From NCBI RefSeq assembly GCF_032062135.1, contig NC_092863.1, forward strand, positions 20,378,786 to 20,442,785: a stretch of DNA of 64,000 bases. Direction: 5' to 3'. Positions 1 through 10,140 of the stretch are shown here, piece after piece. Made by a program: the position numbers and the translations under genes. Source of the stretch: Pyxicephalus adspersus. Its lineage: Eukaryota > Chordata > Amphibia > Anura > Pyxicephalidae. Every line of letters starts with the position of its first letter. Within the stretch, counting starts at the first letter, position 1. A model generated the notes under the pieces. It was not told the origin of the DNA. It was given only the letters and a program-made list of their open reading frames with translations, and made no database searches.

Positions 1-29
1 AACTTTGGTATAAATAAAAAAAATAAAAT

Positions 30-32
<3 letters not shown>

Positions 33-102
<70 letters not shown>
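33..102. repeat. (TA)n microsatellite
   Basis: An almost uninterrupted run of TA dinucleotides at the window edge. It lies downstream of the last visible ARL5C exon, presumably in the next intron. The rest of 1-523 shows no other coding signal that I can see. Confidence 0.95.
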
Positions 103-105
<3 letters not shown>

Positions 106-523
106 TAAATTTATTTAAATAAACAGGTCCTGAACCAATCACAGATGAAAGGCCACTAGGCCTGGGGAGGAATACTAGTGCATCCCCATATTGCAGACAG
201 AGAAACAGTACGCAAGCCACTGGGGAGCAAGGTATATAAAAGCGCTATATACATCATCCCTACACAAATATGTGCATTCTGCCCTTACAGTGGGGGGTCA
301 ACACCACTAAAAGGGAACATTGTTACTGAACCTGGAGTGTAGCGGTAATCAGTGATCAGAAATGGAAATGAAACCATCACATGAGCACTTAAACGGGGTC
401 ACCGGGTACTGAATTTATTGTTGAATTATTAGTAGATATAGAATATCTTACAGTGGACACTTTGTCTACATTGTTTCTTTTTGCAAACTGCAGTTTTAAT
501 ATAAGACATCCTGTGATTTTTAC

Positions 524-671
524 CTCTGTGTTGGAGTAGTAGTTATTCCATGTACTTCGAATGGTCTCTTGTCCCCCAATATCCCACATCAGAAAGTGCG
601 TATTTCGGAGCACAATTTCTTCAACATTACTGCCAATAGTTGGTGCTGTGTGCACCACCTCATTCATCAAA
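524..671 (-). CDS. ARL5C: ARL5C coding exon 3 (switch I and switch II)
   Basis: 148-nt exon between a CTACAG acceptor and a GTAAAA donor. It encodes the effector region from [15 protein letters not shown] through the G3 motif WDIGGQE to NNYYSNTE. The catalytic Gln of the GGQE motif is present. It ends in phase 0, as expected before the next ARL5 exon (FIILV... in relatives), which is outside the window. Confidence 0.95.
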
Positions 672-3600
672 CTGTAGGGAACAAAAGAAAAGCAGAGTTA
701 GATTGGTAAAGTTAGGTTTAGGGGTGTTCTACGACAGCATATGACAGACGCCTACAACCCAGAACAGGACACGCAACAAATACACTTTAAAAAGGAAATA
801 TGGCTGTAGAACAGCAGAACATGTGAATTGAAATACTTAATTTAAGTCGGGGGGACGGGGGGACCCTCTGCCATATTAAGAAAGAGTTACTAATAACAAA
901 TAACTGTCCAACAATAAAAGAACACAGGATGACTAGCATGCATTTGCCAAGAAGCGCAACACCGCAAATGCCATACAAAAGAATGTTTAGGTACAGAGCC
1001 TGTATAGCGTCACCCTATAAAAATCATAGAAGCAATGTTATGTTTAAATAATAAAAAAATGCAAACACCAGCTTTTCATTCAGATAAAGCCTACAAATAA
1101 AGAATAATTTGCCTTTTACTTATACAATATTTAACAAAAATATCAAAAAGTGCTGTGAAAAAAATAAAAAGCGAATATACATAGTAAATATACTATGTCA
1201 ATTTTGTGTGTTATATTTAAGTATGTTACCTTTAACTATAGGCATTTTTTGAATGAAGACCTAATGTCTGCTTGTTTTTCTTTTCCATTCAGTGACTGTA
1301 AAAAAGACCCCCAATAATCCTAGGAGAAATCTTGCTGAAAACTTTATGTGCTTGTTACTACTATTGTATTTTTATTAGTTAAAATTGTTCCCAGCACTGT
1401 GGACTGAAGAACTCCCCTCTAGGAGAGAGGAAAGGGTAGGGTTCTGTAGTCCTTACATATCAAAAACTTGTGTTACAATTACAGAACACCAACCTATGTT
1501 ATAAAACAGGAGGGGGGGGTCCTGAATTTTACCATTACTTTTTCAGGTTCAAGGGTGTCACAGCTTTTCCCCCAAAGACACAGCACAAATGAATTGGAGG
1601 CGCTCTAATGCTCTTTTTTTCCAACATATGATTAGCAACCATATGCTTAATAAATAAGTGTCTTTCACTTCCTCTTGAACCCTTAGGCCATCTGCTACAG
1701 GTAGGCTAAAAATACTCACAATTGGTACAGGATGGTGGTCTTCCCAGCATTATCCAGGCCCACAATGATTACTTTGTGCTCTGTAGAACAAATGGAGACA
1801 ATATTACTTTATTATTGTGGCAATGACAACGTTTTACAAGCAGTGGAAGTGAAGACAGGAAGTTATATAACAACCACAGAAAGATCAGTCATGATTTTGG
1901 AGCAATTAAGTCGTGAGTAAAAAAAATAATGACACATTTGGCAATACAACTTGTAATTCTTCCTATATACATTTTAAGCAGCCATTACGGAAGACCATAT
2001 TACAATTATGCAATAAGTATTTGTAAAGCCAAAACCTTTTTTTATTTTGGGATAGAGGGAATGGTTCAAAATTGTTCCCCACCCATTTAATTTCTGTTCA
2101 CACATCAAGAACAGAAAGGAAAAATGAAATTATTTCAGACAGCTCTCAATGCCTCCAGTTGAAGAAGAATTACCCTTTATTGTTACCACCTTGACTTTTA
2201 TCCCTGGTAAGATTACTAGGACAAACGAAAAGGGTTAATCTACCCATCAGGGACACAAGCAGCATTAAAACCTGACCTAATAACCCTTCCACATATAAAA
2301 TAGTGGAAAAGTTTTGGCTTTAGATGCATTTTAATATCTTTTTAAGAACCCTTGGCAAACCTTACTTTTCTCCTCCCTTCTAAGTTTCTGCTATGAAAAG
2401 TCAGGCAGATGTGGAGAGAATGGAATGCAAGCTATGTCTGAATTGTAAAAACATTCTGGGCTGGAAAGTAACTTGCAAGAAGCAGAAGAAAAGCTCTGTA
2501 CCAGGCTTCTCCAACTATTGTAGAAAAACATCAGGATCTAAAAGCCTTTCACACCCATAAGACCTAGCAAACAATTGCCCGAAGAAAGTGAAGAGACAAC
2601 ACAAAAGTAATAAAAGAAACACAAGCATGTAAAAAAAGAAGGTTAATGAGTGGTAGGCAAAACAAAAGCCTCAAGGCAGCATAAGGAAAGAGTGAATTAT
2701 AGCCTGTAAAGCACATTCAAGCATTCTTCATTACCATAACCTCTGCCTCTCAGTGAGAAGACTTTTCCAAGCATTGTACAGATCCCATACGTATGAGTTA
2801 CCAGCTATATGTTGAAGTGTGTTTGAAACCAAGAGCCAACAATGTGAAAGAAACATGAAAAACAAAGTAATTGCCATGCCTGCTGTACCACTTTTTTTTT
2901 TTACCCGGAGGAACATTTAAAATAATATTCAGATTTCAGAGAACCACTTCTCAAACCAATTTGTTGGAGAATGGTGGGAAAAAGCCATGTAAATTGACAA
3001 TTATAGGGAAGGACACCTACTTTGGAGTGTTGGTAAGAATGTCAACTTTACAGATAGATAAATAGATCATTGCGGTCATGCAACTGGCTGTGCCAATTAG
3101 GAAGGACTCTAAAACTATTGACCCACCATTAGACACAATGTCAATCAACCACAGCTCATGGATCTCTGCAGAGATGCCTAGATCAGGGTTAAAAGTAGCT
3201 TGTCTACATCATAAAAAGAAAGACAAAGTGAAAAGACTGGGGTTTTGAGTGGCTAAACTTTAAAATATATTTAGTATGAATGTTTATATGCCATATAGAT
3301 AAGGTAATACAATATTTACAGTGATGATAAATTGAACAGGCAATATATATTATCCAAACACAAAGGAGGTTTACTAAACAAAAACCACCCGACTGAATAC
3401 TATTTGTAGGAATGATAATTGTCCCAATTCCAATGCGTTTCGCCCATCGGGCTTCCTCAGGGAACATTTTCAATGAACTGCTTCCCCTTCATCATTGCCC
3501 GGATCTGTATACCTTACAGCCATCTAGTCATCTGAGTAAAATGAAACGAATTCAGATCTCAAGGAATGCTTGGACACTACTAAAGAACCATCATATTTCG

Positions 3601-4545
3601 TATGAAAAGTCTCTACATGTTCCTTGAGGAATCCCGATGTGCGAAACGCGTCGGACACTATGAATGAACCATTATTTTTCATTTGAAAAGTCTCTACATG
3701 TTCCCTGAGGAAGCCCAATGAGCAAAAAGTGTTGGAATTGATACAATTATCATTCCTACAAAGACAGTTAGTCAGTTGGTTTTTGTTTAGTAAACCTGGC
3801 ATTCTCCTTTGTGTATTGGAGAGCCATCCCCATACTACCTGTTCAATATATCATCACTGTAAATATTGTATTACCTTACATATATGGCATAAACATTCAT
3901 TATAAATATGTTTTGAAGTTTAGTTACTCTTTTCTCTTTGTCTTTCTTTTTTTTGATATATTTCCCCTGGGGTAGCCAAACAATATACTCAAAGTAATAA
4001 AAGTTTCGCACTTTCCTCTTTCTTTTGTCTACATCATAGCTGATCTTTCGAGTTGTGCGTAAATATTTTTAAGGAGAATGTATAATCATTTTGTTCCAGG
4101 GAAGGGTTAAAGCCCCTGGAAGTTCTGTAGCACTAAAACTTTACACAATAGTATATCAGAGGGAAATTTGTCCAAATAACATTAATTTATTTCTAAACCA
4201 GCTGTCTGCAAAGACAAGATTTCTTTTTAACATTTGTTCTACAAGTTTTTTGCAATTTGCAATGATCATGTAAACAGTAAATCCACCCAACAGGGACAGA
4301 ACAACAATAAAAACATAACAGAAGGTCTGATCATTACTTTATTGATGGAAATACAGCAAGAAAGCAACAATGTATGAACGTTTCCAGATCTGAGAAAAGC
4401 AGTAATATGATCTAAGGCTAGGATAGGGTAACAATGTCCTTACTCCACTATTATTATGCCAGAGAACTTATAGATAGATAAGCATTTATTATTGCTTACC
4501 TTTATTGCCGAAAATGCTCATGAGTTTAGTAAACAGCTGACCCAT
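524..4545 (-). CDS. ARL5C: ARL5C, ADP-ribosylation-factor-like GTPase 5C (first three coding exons; 3' part outside window)
   Basis: The three exons join in frame (46 + 61 + 148 nt = 85 codons) and give the N-terminal half of an ARL5 protein. It starts [17 protein letters not shown], with Gly2 available for N-myristoylation. The P-loop GLDNAGKTT, the switch I region with PTIGSNVEE, and the switch II motif WDIGGQE follow. ARL5 proteins are trans-Golgi GTPases known to recruit the GARP tethering complex; the role of ARL5C itself is little known. The N-terminus [12 protein letters not shown] fits ARL5C rather than ARL5A (MGILFTRIW) or ARL5B (MGLIFAKLW), and the neighbour CACNB1 agrees with human synteny. 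About 94 more codons should lie below position 1. All splice sites seen are GT-AG. Confidence 0.93.
672..1719 (-). other. ARL5C: ARL5C intron 2
   Basis: No exon, RNA gene or named mobile element recognised in this intron. The sequence is AT-rich with short poly-purine stretches only. Confidence 0.8.
1720..1780 (-). CDS. ARL5C: ARL5C coding exon 2 (P-loop)
   Basis: 61-nt exon between a TCTACAG acceptor and a GTGAGT donor. It encodes (E)[19 protein letters not shown](F), i.e. the first beta strand and the complete Walker A/G1 motif GLDNAGKT. Phases match exon 1 (one base carried in) and exon 3 (two bases carried out). Confidence 0.95.
3432..3466 (-). ncRNA. hammerhead-ribozyme-like core, copy 1
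   Basis: On the minus strand: CTGAGGA (3460-3454, fits CUGANGA), then one extra A, a 4-bp stem II GCCC/GGGC with loop GAT, then GAAAC (3441-3437) and GCATT. Flanking TTCC and GGAA can pair as stem I. The usual GCGTC after GAAAC reads GCATT here, consistent with CpG decay. The extra A between core and stem II is non-canonical, so activity is uncertain. Confidence 0.55.
3616..3657 (+). ncRNA. hammerhead-ribozyme-like core, copy 2
   Basis: TTGAGGA (3624-3630), a weakened stem II (ATCCCGATGTGC), GAAAC (3643-3647) and GCGTC (3648-3652). Bases after GCGTC (GGACA) can pair partly with TGTTC upstream as stem I. First of two tandem units 81 bp apart. Confidence 0.45.
3697..3737 (+). ncRNA. hammerhead-ribozyme-like core, copy 3 (degenerate)
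   Basis: CTGAGGA at 3705-3711 is intact, but the GAAAC block reads AAAAG and stem II is broken. It is the second unit of the 81-bp tandem duplication and is presumably inactive. Confidence 0.4.
4500..4545 (-). CDS. ARL5C: ARL5C coding exon 1
   Basis: Reads from the start codon at 4545-4543 to a donor GTAAGC directly after 4500. It encodes [15 protein letters not shown] plus the first base of the next codon (Glu). The amphipathic N-terminal helix with Gly2 is the usual membrane anchor of ARF-family proteins. This start was chosen because it gives the family N-terminus and lies just inside a CpG-containing promoter-like region. Confidence 0.93.
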
Positions 4546-4900
4546 TGTTATTGATCGGTGAGGTTATCCGGTATAGCAATCAATAATACGAAGCGATCAG
4601 CAGCCTGGAAGTCACCGATTACCCGAACAAAGCTAAAGGCTGGCCATAGCATTTAAACACACGTGACGTCACGCAAGCCACGCCCACGGGTTCTTTCCTG
4701 GGGAGTTCCATGACGTCTCGATGACGTTTGAAGAGGGCGTGGTTATTTATGATGAGGGGCGCGATATGGTGAGCTCATTAATAGAGAACGGAAAGCGACT
4801 TCCTTTCGTGTTAGCATTTCCGCTCACGTGTGACCTCAGTCAGGACAGTTCGTACTCAATATTCGCTGGTGTGAATATGACAATAAACCTTGTAAGGTTG
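4546..4900 (-). promoter_or_regulatory. ARL5C: ARL5C promoter region with CRE and E-boxes
   Basis: Directly upstream of the ARL5C start and richer in CpG than its surroundings. It contains a full palindromic CRE TGACGTCA at 4664-4671 that overlaps an E-box CACGTG at 4660-4665. Two more CRE-like sites are TGACGTCT (4711-4718) and TGACGTTT (4722-4729), and a second CACGTG lies at 4825-4830. CREB/ATF and bHLH-zip (USF/MITF type) factors bind such sites. Transcription start not determined; no convincing TATA box near the start codon. Confidence 0.65.
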
Positions 4901-5204
4901 GTCACGTTGAAGAAAAAGCTGCTTAGATAAGTGTGGTGAGGGAAGGAGTTGGCAATGACACATTTATGTTGTTGAGAACTTATGTTTGTGAATCTCTTAT
5001 CACAGAGAAGGGACAAAACAATGGAAATCCCTTTCACCTGTATAGACATTCCCAACAGGCATACAGAAAATAGAAACCAGTAAGGTGTGTTGTTTTCATT
5101 TTGCTACAAAAATTCCCTGCTTCATCATACACACCTATTTGTTACTTTTTTATGTTGTGTTTGGAAACAATCTATACAAAATGCTAATTGTCCTGTTCAA
5201 GTCA

Positions 5205-5480
5205 TTAGTAATATTAGTAATATTAATATTATTAGCCAGTATTCATATACTGTAGCCTTGACATATTACACAGCTCTTTACAAAGTCCGTTGTCACATCA
5301 CAATCTAATGTCATATGTCATTACCACGGTCGAAGGACAATTTTTTTGAGGGAAAGCCAATCTCATAGATTGTAAGCTCTTCAGGCCACGGTCCTCTCCT
5401 CCTCCTGTGTCTGTCATTTGCAACTCCTATTTTATGTACAGTGCTGCGTAATACGTTGGAGCTGTTTATTAATAATAATG
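5205..5480 (-). repeat. SINE tail-like frog repeat (minus orientation)
   Basis: The stretch with ACATATTACACAGCTCTTTACAAAGTCC resembles the tail of the SINE at 37392-37640 in reverse orientation, followed by a second frog-type segment (ATTGTAAGCTCTTCAGG ... GCTGCGTAATACGTTGG). Recognition is by similarity to the other copies in the window; boundaries are approximate. Confidence 0.6.
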
Positions 5481-5784
5481 GTTAGCATTAATGCTTTCTG
5501 AAGTACTGACCCAAGTATACAGATCAGAAATGTTCAGAGTACTGAAACAAGACAATCACGAAGACCAGATACCAATGGCAGCTTTCATGCTTGGATCATT
5601 CATTCATAGAGTTAGTTCAGACTGGTGCTGAGGTTCTGATGCAGTCACCTGCAGTGGTTCATTGCCATCCCCAGCTGGTCATTGAAAAATGTTCCAATGT
5701 TGTAAACGAGAATTAAACCCTTCAAATTAAAAAACAACAACCGAGCAGGTTCTCTATCGCAGAAGGGACATTGCCTGTAAAATA

Positions 5785-6290
5785 AAATAAAGAGAAATTA
5801 AACTGAAAACAAAAAAAATACACTTACCTTCAGGGCAGTCTGATCCATCCGAGGCTGTCCTGCATCGTCCCGGAGCCATCTTCGTCTCTTTTTCCAGGTA
5901 CTTAATCCTATGTCACCTGACCCAGACGCAAAATCGGGGGACATAGGATGGAAAAAAATTTGCCGATCTCACTGTGCATGCGTGACGTAGGTATGCCGGG
6001 AGGCTTTGAGCTCCAATTCATTCTCAAATGCCTTGGCGAGATTTAGGGGGTGGTGCTGAAGCTTTTTCTAAAAAAAAAAAAAAAAAAAGTGTTGCACTTA
6101 AAGTGTACCTAAACTCAACATTTTTACTTTACATAGAAGGGAGAAAACCCTTCTATGTAAGATAAAAATGTTTTTTTTTTTTTTTTTAATGCTACACCCT
6201 TTTTTTAAAGGGAGTAGCAGTGCAAGATCAGGTGATGACGAAAGAAAACTAAAGAAGAAGACGTAAGAGGAGACTGAAGATGACTGCCAT
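5785..6290. repeat. composite of TTAA-type MITE fragments, head to head
   Basis: From about 5785 to 6095 the sequence matches, in reverse orientation, the element at 49469-50335 (shared blocks: TACACTTACCTTCA, the ATCCTATGTCACCTG block, TTAGGGGGTGGTGCTG). At TTAA 6098-6101 a second copy begins in forward orientation with the family end TTAAAGTGTACCTAAACTC. It then continues with the inverted pair CATAGAAGGG ... CCCTTCTATG. So two partial copies abut. Confidence 0.6.
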
Positions 6291-6825
6291 TGACAATACA
6301 TTGTAAAAGATTCTCCACCATACAATGTTTCAATGAAAGTCAGATTAACAGCTTTATAACAAGATCCTTTTGTGCCACCCTTGTAGGTTTATGCCCAGCA
6401 GTCGCTAGATTCGCCTTGTCCTGTGAAAGATACATAACTCCTCTGTACATGCTCACTGGACAATATATCGGTGGTCAGGTGCACTCTCGGTGCCGGGCAC
6501 ATGTTTTTGGTCACATAGTTCTCCCTTTTAGCTCTCTGTGGGCATCCTGTCCTAGTCCTCTGATACCATCTGATAAATTGTAAAAATAACACTGGGACTA
6601 GATTTTCCCCAGCCTTTGCAGCTTTAATTATACTGGTTACAAAAACAGCATTCAAACTATACTGGGAATTAGACCCCCTAACTCATCTGAAGTTACTGTG
6701 ATTGTTAACATCTTTCAACCTCAATCAGCTATAGTACACAACCACGTAACCTAATTGTCATTCCTTTCTACCACTTACCTTTACCAATCAGCAACTATCA
6801 ACAAACAATATAAGGCTCTACAAAA
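6291..6825. other. intergenic stretch, unassigned
   Basis: No gene or named element recognised. It may be the left part of the element that carries the hammerhead-like core at 6826-6866, but I could not define arms or target duplications. Confidence 0.5.
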
Positions 6826-6866
6826 AGTCCCCTGAAGAAGCCATTGGGCGAAACGCGTTACGTATG
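6826..6866 (+). ncRNA. hammerhead-ribozyme-like core, copy 4
   Basis: CTGAAGA (6832-6838, fits CUGANGA), extra A, stem II GCC/GGC with loop around ATT, GAAAC (6850-6854), GCGTT. No fold-back arms were identified around this copy. Confidence 0.5.
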
Positions 6867-8274
6867 ATATATGTATTTAGCATAGTCAGGCTACGGATGC
6901 TTGAATAGTCCATTACTTAGTAAAACCACATTTTGCAGTGTTGCCACAAAAAGCTGTCTCTCTCTTCTTTCCTTTTTATTTGTTTATATATTGATTTAAG
7001 ACTTGGCAACCACATAAACAGTATTTCCCTTGGTTATTCACTATTTCTCTTTATCACATAGTTGTGCACAGAAACAATGGCTTTTTTTGGTAAAAATAGT
7101 GGGAGCTGGGCATGTTATACTAGGAGTGGTAAGTCATTAGTGTCTATAGATTATTTGGCAACAGCCATGACTGACCAGATTTCCACAAAAAGGTTTAACT
7201 GGCATCTGTTTTTTAGAATTGTACAAACGTTACTGCAAAAATAAAAACACAAAAAGTTAAATGCAATATTTTCTTTTTTATCTTTATTTAATATACTGTA
7301 TATGCTATTTATTTTACAAATTTTCTAGAGGATGGTACACTTTAAATTTTTTAGATCAATGAACACCTGCTTAAGGGGCAGCTGTTAGCATTCTTGTAGT
7401 TCCTGTGGTTTTTTAAACTGACTCAACAGCAGCTGTAACAAAAAAAAATGTTTTTCAGTTCTAGTTTTTCCTAGGTATTACAGTGCATGTTTTGCCATTT
7501 AAAATGCCAAGCTCAGCGAGTAAAATTTCTTTTTCCTTTTTTTATTACATGTTCATTCATTCATGTAAGATGTTACCAAAAAAACTGTGTATGAAACACT
7601 TGTATTTATTTAGTTTAAAAAAGCATTGTAAAAAGAAGAAAACAACTCTTAAACTGGACAACGCATATAAAGCCTTGGTCCAGCGTCAGTGCTTGCCAGA
7701 AGCCAGTCCTCAATCTAACTCCATACTCTTCACCTTATAGCAAGCCCCCAGCCTTGGGAGGCTAGTTAGGCCATCTTAGCACAAGACTTTTGCACGTAAA
7801 AGAAGGCATGTGGGAACAAGGATTCACGGAGGACCAGGGGCCCACAGGAGCATAACAGGGACACAACAGGAAGTCATACAGTCCAGGGTTAGTAACTAGA
7901 AGATCCACAGACATCATCCAGTATGGCAAAGTCCAGAAAAGGGAAAATGGTAATAGACAGGTAGCAGGCAGCCAATTCGAAAATGTTGGTTCAGGCAGCT
8001 AACAATCACCTAGAAACCACACCAATAGCAGGTAAGGCAATGTTATCACAAGCAAGTAGTGAATGGTATCTAGAAAGCTTTGTAGCACTGGTGGCCAAAT
8101 AACAAAACAGGACCATTGCTAGGAACTAATCTGCCCGTTGGCTGCAGCACATTTATCTTCTAATCCCCTGCAGCTGCACACAGGCCAAAGTGTAAACTAG
8201 AGATGCTGACATAAAAGCACCTTAGTAAGTGCACAAAACTAGAGGAAACTGGGTGCTACAAAGCTGTCAGACAA
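6867..8274. other. intergenic stretch, unassigned
   Basis: No exon or defined element. 7660-8270 has a higher GC content and the look of old retroelement sequence, but I find no domain or terminal repeat. Confidence 0.5.
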
Positions 8275-8277
8275 TTA

Positions 8278-8611
8278 GGCTATGTACACACGTGCAATAA
8301 TTGTCGTTGGAAAGGATCTTTCACAATCCTGTCCAAGGACTGCACGATGCATAAACAAGTGCTGTACATACAGCACTGTTCTGCTCTATGGAGAGGGGAG
8401 GGGGAGAACTAGGGAGCAGCATCCCGATGTGCTCTCTCCTCCTTCCCACTTCCATTACAATAGGGTAACATTTGTTGTTCATCGTCCCTGGATGCACCAG
8501 GATGGTCATTCGGATGATGGGCGGCGAGCCCTGTACACATGCAAGATTCTCGTCCGATATCAGCCCTGAGAAGATTATCAGACGAGAACCATTATACCTG
8601 TGTACCTAGCC
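8278..8611. mobile_element. PIF/Harbinger-like MITE
   Basis: 334-bp element with terminal inverted repeats GGCTATGTACACA at the left and TGTGTACCTAGCC at the right. It is flanked on both sides by the trinucleotide TTA (8275-8277 and 8612-8614). A 3-bp TWA target duplication is the hallmark of PIF/Harbinger transposition. No transposase; non-autonomous. Confidence 0.7.
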
Positions 8612-8971
8612 TTACTGTGGAGGATGGACAACTAATTACTTTATTACCTATAACTGCTCTGATGCTGCACGCCCTGCTGTTGGAAGGAATACATAGATGA
8701 ATAGACCATGGTGGAGCAGTTTGGGATCACTGGGCACATAAATGTCTCCAAACAGTATGGTGCCAAGATAAGATTACCATAAATATTTATTCAGATTTCT
8801 GCCCTTAATCTGTTTATGACAGATGCAGAAGATAATTCATAGGTCTAACAGACACCTGATATCTCCATAAACCTGACAGAGGTAAAAAAAAAAATATAGG
8901 ATGTATTTTTGATCAATTGAATCAATTTTGTTTTTGGTTTAGTTCTGTTTCAACCCTCCTGGCGATAATCC

Positions 8972-9027
8972 TGTGTGTGGCTCGGGGTAGAATTTGGTTA
9001 CAAAAAGCGGTAACCCCGAGTCACACA
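8972..9027. repeat. GC-rich hairpin in an unassigned repeat
   Basis: GTGTGGCTCGGGGTA (about 8975-8989) faces TAACCCCGAGTCACAC (about 9010-9025), leaving a loop of about 20 nt. The surrounding 8940-9480 is GC-rich repeat-like sequence without a domain that I can name. Confidence 0.6.
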
Positions 9028-9889
9028 TTTGGGTTGTAATTGAGGGCTTACCTGGTCCTAACGAGCCCGTGTCATGTAGTCAACGCTGAGGCCAGATTTC
9101 CTCTCTTTGTGCCCAGCTACACAAGCAGTTTTTTTTTATGGATGTTTGGGGTGATTGTTGTGCCAGGATCGAGGGTTAGCAGGATGAGGGTAAGCGGAAG
9201 GTGGCTGGGGAAACTTTATCCAGAGAAAGAGTGTGGTGGAACTGAGTGCCAGCTTTATCTGTTATACCGCCCACCTCACCTACTGGCCCGGTCATTAACT
9301 TTAATCTGCAGCACCAGAAGGTCAGGCTGGATCAAAAAGCACCTATCAACACTCCTGGGAGCCAAGCAGTTGAAAACAGGTGCTGAGGGGCATTTGACTA
9401 CATGGTTCCAATGCCAGGCTGAACAAGTCTGTTTACTGATGCAGGATTTGGTAGACATGTCTTTAGATACAGTTATGAGATAAAAGAAAGAACACACTTT
9501 CAGTTCTAAGGTTTTGCTAATGAAGACATAATGAAAAAATAATCTAGTTAGCAGTTTATAAAATTAATTCAAACCTCTAATGTAAATAAAATCACTATTA
9601 ATAACAAAAACAAAGCCAAAATGGAAAAGCTATGTGTAAAAAAAACTAAGTATACCCCATGATTCAATAGCTTGTAGAACCACCTTTAAGTAATCATTTT
9701 TGGTATGATTTTATTAGTCTCTCACTGTTGTGGAGGAAATTTTCCCATACCATGGTTGCAGCTCACAACTGATTATTTTTTTTATACCTAGGACAAGAGT
9801 ACATCCAGATTGATTGCCATATATCACTTTGCATAGTTTTATGAATGTACTCGTATGCATGCTGTCCTAGCAGAGATTACATCAGAGTT

Positions 9890-10140
9890 ATTTACTTGGT
9901 AACTCAGTTTCCAGGAATCTTCCAGGACAGCACTGAATTCCCTCCCCGTTCCATGTTTTGTTTACATTGGCGGTGTATGTAATTTCTTAATTACTTTTTT
10001 TTTTGTTACTGTTCTGGCAGCAGTAAGGAAGACTGCTTTTTACCTTGTTCTGTGGGTTGTGTTTCCTTTCTGATGGGTGGAGCCATCTCTCATACATGCT
10101 TTCCTGGAATATTCCTGGAAATTGAGTTACCAGGTAACTA
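9890..10140. repeat. short element with inverted ends, related to the DIRS-like end at 56.1 kb
   Basis: GGTAACTCAGTTTCCAGGAAT near 9899 is an inverted match to ATTCCTGGAAATTGAGTTACC near 10110-10132. The right part (GGAGCCATCTCTC ... GAGTTACCAGGTAAC) also resembles 56085-56140 (GCAGCCATCTCTG ... GAGTTATCAGGTAAT). It is probably an internally deleted derivative of the same retroelement family. Confidence 0.55.

Larger units (their letters stand above)
3214..4025. mobile_element. fold-back element with hammerhead-like cores (Penelope-like derivative?)
   Basis: A complete insertion flanked by perfect 13-bp target duplications TGTCTACATCATA (3201-3213 and 4026-4038). Inside, two arms of about 265 bp (roughly 3214-3480 and 3690-3952) are inverted copies of each other; for example ACAAAGGAGGTTTACTAAAC near 3360 faces its complement near 3785-3815. 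A single tail of about 70 bp follows the right arm. The left arm holds a hammerhead-like core on the minus strand. The right half holds two on the plus strand, 81 bp apart, in a tandemly duplicated unit. Long variable target duplications and hammerhead motifs are known for Penelope-like retroelements. No ORF of such an element is present, so that assignment is inference. Confidence 0.8.
1781..4499 (-). other. ARL5C: ARL5C intron 1
   Basis: 2.7-kb intron. The first 1.4 kb (1781-3200) shows nothing recognisable. Positions 3214-4025 are a complete fold-back element with target duplications, annotated separately. 4039-4499 shows no clear feature. Confidence 0.8.

Noticed and set aside
3204..3802. 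Small proteins encoded by the open frames in the fold-back element
   Set aside because: The frames lie on both arms of an inverted repeat and on ribozyme-like sequence; no protein signature.
4721..4930. Possible divergent plus-strand gene opposite the ARL5C promoter
   Set aside because: 69-codon frame without motifs or splice partners; no continuing exons found.
9040..9483. 147-codon open frame on the plus strand
   Set aside because: Lies in repeat-like GC-rich sequence, shows no domain, splice context or conserved motif; looks like chance.
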